DNA from: Lottia gigantea
Taxonomy: Eukaryota; Mollusca; Gastropoda; Lottiidae
Assembly (NCBI RefSeq): GCF_000327385.1
Contig: NW_008708645.1
Coordinates: 439,823 to 503,822, forward strand
DNA: 64,000 nt
Direction of reading: 5' to 3'
Of this stretch, positions 1 through 9,400 are shown piece after piece (within the stretch, counting starts at the first letter, position 1; each line of letters begins with the position of its first letter). The position numbers and the translations under genes were made by a program. The notes under the pieces are model-generated. The model was not told where the DNA came from. It ran no database searches and saw nothing but the letters and a program-made list of their open reading frames with translations.

Positions 1-2520
1 ATTGATGACTTTAAGGATGCTACTGTTTTCAGTGTTATTGACTTGCAAAAGGCTTATCATCAGGTACCACTTCATGAGTCCAGTCGTAATCTAACCTGCT
101 TCATAACACACGAAGGAATGTATCGTTTTTGTCGTATTCCTTTCGGACTTGCCTCTGCACCTGCTTTTTTCCAAAGGATGATGTCAACAATTTTAGGTGA
201 CTTGCCAGGTGTAAAATGTATTCTGGACGATATTGCTATTTTCGGTGGTAATATGGAGGAACACGATCAACGATTGAGTTCTGTACTCCATAGAATAAAT
301 CAACATAAGTTACAATTAAATCTGAATAAGTGTAGATTGCGACAATCCAGTATAAACTTTTCAGGACATACTATTTCAGCTTCTGGAATATCACCTAGAT
401 CAGAACTGGTAACAGCTATTATTTCAGCACCAACACCGACTGATGCTACAGCTCTTTTATTGGTACAGCTACTTACTACTCTAGGTTTGTTCCTAATTTC
501 AGTACAATAACAGAACCCTTACGTCGGTTAACCAGGAATTCTACAAAATTCCTGTGGGATAATTCAGCTGAAAAGAGTTTTACCAAACTTAAAGGACTTA
601 TTGCTGCCAGTCCAATCCTTGCTTCGTATGACTCTACATTGCCAACTTACATCTCTACTGATGCTTCGAATTACGGTTTAGGAGCAGTTCTTACTCAACT
701 TCATCCGGAATTTGGTGAACGTACTTTTGCTTTCGCATCTCGCACTCTAAGTGATTGTGAACAACGTTATTCGACGATTGAAAAAGAAGCCCTAGCTTCT
801 GTTTAGGGAATAGAAAAATGGCGTTTATTCTTATGGGGTCGTAAGTTTGTTTTACGCACTGACCACCAGCCCTTAAAGACTATCTTTACTTCGAAAGGTC
901 TTGGTCGTTCAAGTATGCGACTTTCCAGATGGGCTGCTCGCCTAATGGTGTATACTTTTGATGTAGAATACAAAAAAGGTAAAGACAACGTTGTTGCAGA
1001 TTGTATGTCTCGCCTACCCTTACCTCACTCTGATTCGAAAGAAGAAGATTTTGACTCGGAAATGATTGCCATCATAGATAGTCAATTACAAGCCATTTCC
1101 GTTGCTGAACTACAAGCTGCAAGTGAACAGTCTGAGTTGTTTGGAAAAGTTCGTCAACAAATCGCAGACAATTGGCCGAATAAGAAAATTCTTCCTTCGG
1201 AACTTTTGCCGTTCTACAACGTTCGTAATGAACTAGCCTGCAAGGACAACTTGATTTTTCGACAAAATCGCCTTGCTGTGCCAGCATCTTTACAACCACG
1301 CTTGATTGAACTTGCCCACGAGAGTCATCAAGGCATTGTCCGCACTAAACAGCGTCTACGTTTGCTGTATTGGTGGCCTTGTATGGATAACGCAGTAGAA
1401 CTTGCAATAAAATCCTGTGTTACGTGTCAGTCGCACGACAAGACAGCTACTACACATACTGCACCTATGCAACCTATACCGTTTCCTAAAGAACCTTGGG
1501 ATCGTGTATCTATTGATATTGTTGCACCATTTCAAAGTGCTTCAATGCAAAATCGCTATGCTGTGACTTTGATAGATCATTATACAAAATGGCCGGAAGT
1601 TAGTTTTATGCCTAACATAACTACTGAAAATGTGCTTGAGTTTCTAGAAACAATTTTTTCAAGAGAAGGTTATCCTAATCATTTACTTAGTGATAATGGT
1701 GTTCAATTCGTATCTCAAGACTTTGAAGATTATTTGAAACAACGTAATATTATTCATTTACGAACATCTAACTATTATCCGCAATGTAATGGTGCACTCG
1801 AACGTTTCCACAGGTGTCTCAAAGATACTGTTATATCTGCCGTTATTGAACAGAAACCTTGGAAATCTGCTGTTCGAAATTTCTTGTTTATATATCGTGC
1901 TACGCCCCATGCTACTACTGGTATCGCTCCATCAGATCTAATGCATGGTCGTGAAATGAAAACCTTACTACATGTTCTTCCACAGCTAATTTATGTGTTT
2001 CAAGTGATAAAACCGTACGTGAACGTGTTAAACATAAGCAAAGTGCTATGAAAACGTATTCTGATTCTCATCGTGCTTGTAAGAGTTCGAACATTGCTTC
2101 GGGTGACTACGTTCGTATCCGTAAACCTATAAAACCTCTAAAAGGAAATCCTGGATATACACAACCACTCAAAGTTATCAAGAAAGTTAGTGATAATACA
2201 TATAAGTTAAGTGATGGAAAAATTTGGAATTCTAAGCATTTATCTTTGTGTAATGTGCCAAGTAAAAGTGATACTAGTCATAATAATACTAGTTCAAATT
2301 GTGCATCTAATAGTGATGTTATTCGCAAATCTAATCGAGTATCAACACATGCCGGGGATAAAGACTTCGTTTACTATTGATGTTTACAATTTGCATGCTA
2401 TTGATTTCAATGTTAACTTTGCAAAGGTTATGCATTTCAGTTTAAGTTATTTCTCTTGCAATTGCTACATTGTATTTCGTTATTTTCCTTATAGATTGAG
2501 CATCAATCTTCGGGAGGGGG
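1..2520 (+). mobile_element. Fossil Ty3/Gypsy LTR retrotransposon, pol region (5' part outside window)
   Basis: Seen: a pol-type region in the order reverse transcriptase (about 1-450), RNase H (about 560-1000), integrase with an HHCC zinc-binding part (about 1300-1430) and DDE core (about 1490-1900), then a basic C-terminal region (about 2080-2380). RT before RNase H before integrase is the Ty3/Gypsy order. RT opens at the window edge, so gag, protease and the 5' LTR lie upstream and are not visible. The element is broken, with about three interruptions across the visible part. A polypurine tract follows at about 2512-2521. Inference: a moderately young fossil, since the domains are still easy to read. 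Family assignment below Ty3/Gypsy would need a tree of RT sequences. Confidence 0.9.
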
Positions 2521-2800
2521 ATATGTTATATTGCTTATTAATCTCACTCGTATACTTAATTGGAGTTGCTTTTCCTTTATGGACTATGTTTTTCTATGAT
2601 GCGTATGAATACAAGAAAGTAGTACACACAGGTATGTAACCGCCATGATGTCTGAATTTGATGATTGGAGTTTGTTTGTTTGTATTCGATTCTTCCTGTC
2701 CTGCTTGTGCTAGGCTTGGCCGTCCTTACGATACAACAGAGACTATTTCTCACTTAAAAATTGTAATTATGTATATTTAAGGTTTAAAAGAGAATGTGAG
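2512..2800 (+). mobile_element. Polypurine tract and probable 3' LTR of the Gypsy fossil
   Basis: A purine run at 2512-2521 is followed by TGTTATATTG at 2524, the usual arrangement of polypurine tract and LTR start in Ty3/Gypsy elements. The other LTR is outside the window, so the LTR end cannot be fixed; it lies somewhere around 2750-2825 and may reach the start of the next reading frame. Confidence 0.45.
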
Positions 2801-2813
2801 AATAGTCGATCCT

Positions 2814-4172
2814 ATGGATACAGATACTTTAAACATAGTCGCCAATGGTCAGGGAACACTAAAACAACAAATACACATTAACGGTCATAATATAATATAT
2901 AACACTGTCTTCGCATCTCTTGGTTTTGGTGGTATATCAGAGTCGGCAGAACACTTGGAGATAGATGTACTCAATCAATCTGATAGCAATAGTTACCGCG
3001 TTCATCTAATGTTCTATTCAAGTAACGGAATGAACATTTTACGACTTGGATTCAAATATCAAGGCTTGAGTGAGACGGCAGAGCAAGTCAATAATATACA
3101 ATTAAAAGGGTTGATAGCAGAAAGAAATGATTCAACCTATTCCTTATGTTTAGAAGTGAAAGGTGGTCAAATAATCCACGGCTCTGTTTTCGAGTGTTAC
3201 CAAGGATGTTTAAAAGGCTATGCACCGACGTTTACTGGAAATGCAATCAAAAGAACTGTCGACTCAATTGGGTTGAGAAACGGCAATATTTATTTCAAAT
3301 TTATGCCCACAATGACGAGGGACGGGTCTCGGGTATACGCCACTAATCCAGCTATTATTGGAAACCATCAAATAAATATTCGTAGTACAGCGAGTAGAAT
3401 ATTCTGGACAATACGAAATCATTCCTTATCCTATTCGGTTAATCAAACGATCACAAATTATCGAGTTTACTTAGACTCTAATTGGCATCTTGCGTACTCT
3501 AACAACCAGTTCGGAAATTCCACGTATGGTTTCCTAGCATACCTCCGTGATTTGGTTCTGAGTGGGAAGAGAGTTCGAGTTGCTGTTCAAGATAGAATAT
3601 ACTCCGTGCAAATGACTTCTATATTTGACAAAACTATTATGGTACATTTAACCGATATGTATGATGGCAACGCATGGAGCCAGAAAAAACCAATTCACAT
3701 GCGACAACTAGTATCAACTTCTGGTGATTATCATTACTGTTCCTTTGAATCAGAATCAGATGTGAAAATTAATGGTGCTTCTGGGATGAAGCCTGTGGCG
3801 TGGTATATAGAGAATCGATGTTGGAGAAAGATAATAAGGTTTGATTCGGAGAAAAATATTGTATCAGGATCCACCCAGGAACTATTTGACGTCGCTTCAA
3901 CCGGAAAATCACTAAGATTCATCTTGGAATATGAGTCGTGTTCCGATATCTATGATGTAATTCAAGTCCACCTTTTTAACACTAGCTTTGTTGTTATGAA
4001 TTCGGTATTTGGTAATGTAAAAAGCGGTGTATTAGAATGCTCGAAATGGTCCTACACTTTATATTCCACTGGGACCGTGGAATTCTCCAGATGGAAACCA
4101 GGGAGAATCATGTCTTTTAATAGATTGTTAGAAAAGTCCCATCACTATGTTCAAATTTTAAGCGAAATGTAA
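2814..4172 (+). CDS. Unidentified 452-residue protein, single uninterrupted frame
   Basis: One open frame of 452 codons starting at the ATG at 2814. The frame is open upstream to 2781, where a TAA precedes it, and a GTG at 2796 is a less likely start for a nuclear gene. Function not recognised. No convincing signal peptide or membrane segment is seen; the protein is rich in beta-prone, polar segments. Two C-terminal regions look alike in pattern: about residues 240-310 (SGKRVRV, then MVHLTDM) and about 375-440 (STGKSLRFIL, then VHLFNTS and EFSRWKPGR), suggesting a repeated beta-sandwich-like unit. Alternatives: the large last exon of a host gene whose upstream exons are outside the window, a retrocopy, or a member of a lineage-specific multicopy family. 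The frame begins within about 300 bp of the Gypsy LTR start, so the LTR may supply its 5' leader. The length makes chance very unlikely. Confidence 0.6.
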   Translation: MDTDTLNIVANGQGTLKQQIHINGHNIIYNTVFASLGFGGISESAEHLEIDVLNQSDSNSYRVHLMFYSSNGMNILRLGFKYQGLSETAEQVNNIQLKGLIAERNDSTYSLCLEVKGGQIIHGSVFECYQGCLKGYAPTFTGNAIKRTVDSIGLRNGNIYFKFMPTMTRDGSRVYATNPAIIGNHQINIRSTASRIFWTIRNHSLSYSVNQTITNYRVYLDSNWHLAYSNNQFGNSTYGFLAYLRDLVLSGKRVRVAVQDRIYSVQMTSIFDKTIMVHLTDMYDGNAWSQKKPIHMRQLVSTSGDYHYCSFESESDVKINGASGMKPVAWYIENRCWRKIIRFDSEKNIVSGSTQELFDVASTGKSLRFILEYESCSDIYDVIQVHLFNTSFVVMNSVFGNVKSGVLECSKWSYTLYSTGTVEFSRWKPGRIMSFNRLLEKSHHYVQILSEM

Positions 4173-4177
4173 ATTTT

Positions 4178-4470
4178 ATGATATTGTTATCAAGATATAA
4201 GACATTGTTATTTAGTTGTATGATATCGTTATTGAGCTGTATTGTGTTGTTTTTTTAGTAGTATGGTATTGTATTTAGTTTATTGTACTGTTATTCAATT
4301 GTTATTGTTGTTTAGGTATATGATATTTCTATTAGTTGTATGTTATCGTTACTGAGTTGTATGGTATTGTATTTAGTTTGTGGTATTTAGTTTGTGGTAT
4401 TGTATTTAGTTTGTGGTATTGTATTTAGTTGTATCATATTGTTGTTTAGTGGTATGTATATAAATGTATC
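4178..4470. repeat. Degenerate AT-rich minisatellite
   Basis: Loose repeats of phrases such as TTTAGTTGTATGATATTGT and GTATTTAGTTTGTGGTATT directly after the stop codon of the 452-residue frame. No coding signal. From 4473 to 4923 nothing further is recognised; a 60-codon frame at 4646-4828 has no supporting feature. Confidence 0.7.
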
Positions 4471-4923
4471 GCATTAAAATATAATATAATATGCTTTTCA
4501 TGAATTCTGTTCCACAACATTAACCAAGCAGAAGAAAATCAAAGTACTTTCTTTACAGATTGTCTTACCTGATAGACAAGTGGTATTGAAATATTGAATA
4601 ACCGTGACAATCTCAAAATGAGCGCTTTCCGAAGCCGTTATTCTTATGAATAAAACACACAAAACAGTTCACAAATTTCCACTCGATCAACCAGAAGTTG
4701 ATGTAACCCAGTGTGAAACATTAACTTCACATGAATTAGTTTTATTAAAGGACAATAGTCGTCTAAAGAATTGTATTTCTTTAGTTGTTAGAACTATAAC
4801 ATACTTCAAGATCTCGGTTTTTAAATAGCAGATTACTCATGATTTTCTGGCTATTCCATTATACATCAACATACTCAGTCATGGGCTCTGGAGATCACCA
4901 ACTGAACTAACTTCATTTGAAAG

Positions 4924-5993
4924 TTAAGTCAAGAATTTATTAACGTTCAAGAATAAGAAATGAAATGAATGGAGTTTTACGTCCTACTCTTCTGCACCTT
5001 GTGGGCTAATGAAGACGATTTTCAAGAATAAGGTAAAGTCAAGAATTTATTAACTTTCCAGAATAAGGTAAAGTCAAGAATTTATTACGTTCAAGAATAA
5101 GATGAAGTCAAGAATTTATTAACTTTAAGAATAATGTTAAGTCAAGAATTTATTAACTTTAAGAATAAAGTAAAGTCAAGAATTTATTAACTTTAAGAAT
5201 AATGCAAAGTCAAGAAGTTATTAACTTTAAGAATAATGTAAAGTCAAGAATTTATTAAGTTTAAGAATAATGTTAAGTCAAGAATTTATTAACTTTAAGA
5301 ATAAAGTAAAGTCAAGAATTTATTAACTTTAAGAATAAAGTAAAGTCAAGGATTTATTAACTTTAAGAATAATGTAAAGTCAAGAAGTTATTAACTTTAA
5401 GAATAATGTAAAGTCAAGAATTTATTAAGTTTAAGAATAATGTTAAGTCAAGAATTTATTAACTTTAAGAATAAAGTAAAGTCAAGAATTTATTAACTTT
5501 AAGAATAAAGTAAAGTCAAGAATTTATTAACTTTAAGAATAATGTAAAGTCAAGAAGTTATTAACTTTAAGAATAATGTAAAGTCAAGAATTTATTAAGT
5601 TTAAGAATAATGTAAAGTCAAGAAGTTATTAACTTTAAGAATAATGTAAAGTCAAGAATTTATTAACTTTAAGAATAAAGTAAAGTCAAGAATTTATTAA
5701 CTTTAAGAATAATGTAAAGTCAAGAAGTTATTAAGTTTAAGAATAATGTAAAGTCAAGAATTTATTAAGTTTAAGAATAATGTTAAGTCAAGAATTTATT
5801 AACTTTAAGAATAATGTTAAGTCAAGAATTTATTAACTTTAAGAATAATGTTAAGTCAAGAATTTATTAACTTTAAGAATAATGTAAAGTCAAGAATTTA
5901 TTACCTTTAAGAGTAATGTAAAGTCAAGAATTTATTACCTTTAAGAATAATGTAAAGTCAAGAATTTATTACCTTTAAGAATAATGTAAAGTT
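4924..5993. repeat. 34-bp minisatellite, about 30 copies
   Basis: The unit is AAGTCAAGAATTTATTAACT followed by TTAAGAATAATGTA, 34 bp. Variants (GTTA/GTAA, AAGTTATT/ATTTATT, AACT/AAGT) recur in higher-order blocks, which shows multi-unit amplification rather than unit-by-unit slippage. The first units are more diverged (CGTTCAAGAATAAG). A SINE fragment interrupts the 5' edge. Confidence 0.95.
4959..5020 (-). mobile_element. tRNA-derived SINE, short 3' fragment
   Basis: About 62 bp matching the 3' end of the SINE family best seen at 42657-42993, in reverse orientation. TTCAAGAATAAG occurs on both sides, as a target-site duplication would, although the surrounding array also contains similar words. 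Severe 5' truncation is typical of target-primed reverse transcription. Confidence 0.75.
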
Positions 5994-6475
5994 GTGATAC
6001 AACTGTCATTTAGTGTAAACTAAGCTGATGTGGGATTAATATTTGATTCAAAAGCACTAAAGCTACAACTAAATGCCACAAGCTGTTTATCATCTAGTTA
6101 CAGAGTTACTACCATCCTTATAGACAAGACGTGCCGGAATCACAAGAAAATATGGCGGTTTTAATATTTCCATTTCATGAAATCATCAAAAAACATGTTT
6201 CGCCCATAGAATTTTCAAGAAAATTTTACATTGCTATTTTCATTTCACTTTTTTTTTTTCATGTTATGTTTTCTCTGAAGTGATATTTCTGCACAGTCGA
6301 GTATGTTTTATTCAATCTAAACTGATGTTGTCTGAAAGCAACAAGAGTACTCTCCCCTCCTGACTCTTCGTGACATAAGCCTTTAATGATAAAAACAGCA
6401 TTACATTTCAAACCGCGGGAATTTTTGACAGAGAAGTGAGCTTTTCACCTTTTAAAGGATATTTTGAACATTATA
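5994..6475. other. Upstream region of stomatin gene A
   Basis: No gene, repeat array or clear TATA box recognised. It precedes the first coding exon of gene A at 6476 and should hold its promoter and 5' UTR. Confidence 0.4.
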
Positions 6476-9400
6476 ATGGAAGAACAGAGACCATCCAAAA
6501 ATCAAGGTAATTATTGGGTCACAAAGTTTAGTTTCTTTCAGATTTTTTTCAATTACATGTAGATTTTCATTCCGTTTTCATCGAATGAAAAACCGGGGGC
6601 AGTTCATTACTAGCCCCATCGTGTCCATAGCACGCCCCCATTCGTACGATGTACGATGTACTAGCCCTTGTCTAGCTAGGCCTGGCATAAACTGTCCCCA
6701 TTCTATCTAAAGCTTCGCATCAATAACTTGAATAAGCACCAGTGACAGTTTCTGATCATATAGTCTTTTATAGTATAAGATTTTCAGGTCAGGGGTTTCA
6801 TGAAAGGGGATCTAATCTACGTCCATGGACAAGAACAATAGAACATAACTCAGATTTTGATTCCTTTTGTAAGCAGTCACCAAACGTTCAGTTGTATAGA
6901 TGTTAGGGAATTCGTCCTGACTGAAGTTCTTTATTTATAAATGTTTTAGTTAGTGATTTTTACGTGCAAAGTCATTATACGCCTACCTACTTGAACCACT
7001 CCAATATCCTCGAGGAAGGGAGGGGGAATAGGCTTTCGACACGGCCCTGGTGATTTTATTAAATGTGTGCCGGCGATTCGCCATGTTAGGCGGTTGATTT
7101 TGGTCTTAAGTAGGCCTATAATGAGAAATACGAGAAATGTACAAAAATCAAACTAGGGATTCAATATACATGTATATTTATGTCTTTTTTAACATTCAAG
7201 TGCGGATAATTCTGGACCCACCCACGTGGATTTTAAGGCTCGAATCTCAACGGTGAGCTGCGAACACTTAAGCTAATAAATTCACGTTTCTTCTTAGACT
7301 AACTTGTAATATATTACAGATCAAGCTATGGTAACTACTGGTGGTGAAGATAATATAGACTGTATTACATACTGTTGTCTCTATGTTTTCTCCTTCTTTG
7401 TCTGTTTACTTTTTTTCCCCTTCTCTTTATGTATGGTCTGTAAGGTAAGTTCAGAGTTATTGGGAATTCCCTATGCCTCCACATGAAAATGTGGTCGTAT
7501 ATTGCCGTCGGTTCGTCGGTCCTTCCGTCAACATTTCTTGTGAACACAAAAGAGACTACAGTTTTCATCCGATTTTGATGAAACTCTCTGTGAACATTGG
7601 AATTGATAAGATCTTGGTCAAGTTCGAATTTGACGATTTTTCGATGAACAGATTTTGAGTTTATTGCCTTTGAAAATCGCACCCTAATTTGTTTTTGGGC
7701 ACAATAGAAGCTACAATTTTCAATGGATTTTGATGAAACTTGGTATGAACATAGGAATTTAACGATATTTTGGGTTGAACAGATGAGTTGGTGCCCTCAA
7801 CTAAGTCAAAACGCATCAAAAACGCATAAAATTTGGTATGATCATATATAATTATGTATTTGATATATATATTGCATTTGACTTAACAGTTTTTGAGTTT
7901 TGCCCCTTATTTAAAACATGTCAAATTTGTTCATGCGCTCAATAGAGTCCATTTTTTCGTTCATTTGAAACTTTATGTTCTCATTGGAATTGTTAAGGTC
8001 TCGATTAGGGAGTTGATTACTTAATTCTGAGTATTGAATATAAACTTGACAGATTAAATTTCGACGGTGAGCTGTGATCACTATTACTAATTGACTTAGC
8101 TAAAAAAAAAATTACGAGGCTAAAGTTTGATTGTTCAAAAATGGCGTATCTGTCCCTTTAAGAACTTACAATTTTTTAAATCTGTTCAACGCAAAGATAT
8201 GCTTAGGCTATCAGTTCCACATGAAGCTGACATTTCAGTTCACGAGAAAATAATCATTTAAATTTGATTTGTAGAGGTGCAACGGTTAATTATTGTGCAC
8301 CTGCACCCTGTCAATGTTAAAGATATATGGTCTTCAATTTTTTGACTTGACAATACATTGACTATATTATTAAATTTCACGATCTTTAGTCAAGGTGAAT
8401 TGGTCACAAATTAGTTCAATAGTTGGCTACAAAGTAAATTGATCCGACACGGTGTCTTGACCTAGAGTTCAATAATCTAATTGGAGATTATAATATTATT
8501 TCGTTTATTCTGAATCATTATAATGTCGTTGTCCATGTTGATATTGACACTCTCTATACTACTTGGTTTAACATAGCTCCGATAACATCAATTTGCACCA
8601 TTCTATCAATGTTTGATGACGTCACTATCGCAAATTATGCTTTATCACGTAAAGGCTCTTTGCAGTTATTGATGTCATCGAACACTTCGGTTTTAACGGA
8701 ATTGCAGGAACCACAGACGTTTGATTAAGTGTTGGAATGGTGCAAATTAATGCCATCATTGTCCCCGATACATACAAAAAATTAAGACAACCTTTTTACA
8801 ATCCCATTAAGGTCGTAACAGAATATCAAAGAGCTGTAATATTTCGATTGGGCAGAATTGTTTCTGGACGCGCTAAAGGACCAGGTATAGTACATGTTTA
8901 TACTTTTATCGAATACACATATATTGGCAAAATTTTCTTTTAAAAAGAAAACGTGACGGCAATAGAACCTTGGCATTTTAATAGAGGGTTAAACGTTTAA
9001 AGTAAATCAAATTTCATGGGAAATTACTGTAGCCATTCGGAAAGGGAAAGAGGCCCTGTCGATACAACCAAATGTAAAGCTCACAGATTCTGTGTTGGTC
9101 TATTCGTTTTTGGAAGTACATGACTATATGGAATCATCTTCACAGTGTCAAGCTATTACAAGCTTCGTACTTATACCTTGACTGCAACAGTAACCTTTCT
9201 TGAATCATGGAAGCAATGATATCTGTAAGTTGTGAAAATACCACGATTTTGTTAAGGTATGTTCTAAAATTGCAATGATTTTCTCTAGGTCTGTTCTTTG
9301 TGTTTCCATGTGTGGATGAAATTAAGATTGTGGATTTAAGAACAGTTTCATTTGATGTTCCACCACAGGAGGTTAGGTTTTATCTAAAAAAAAATTCTTG

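Noticed and set aside
4924-5993. CRISPR-like array of 34-bp repeats
   Set aside because: There are no unique spacers; units are contiguous. It is a eukaryotic minisatellite.
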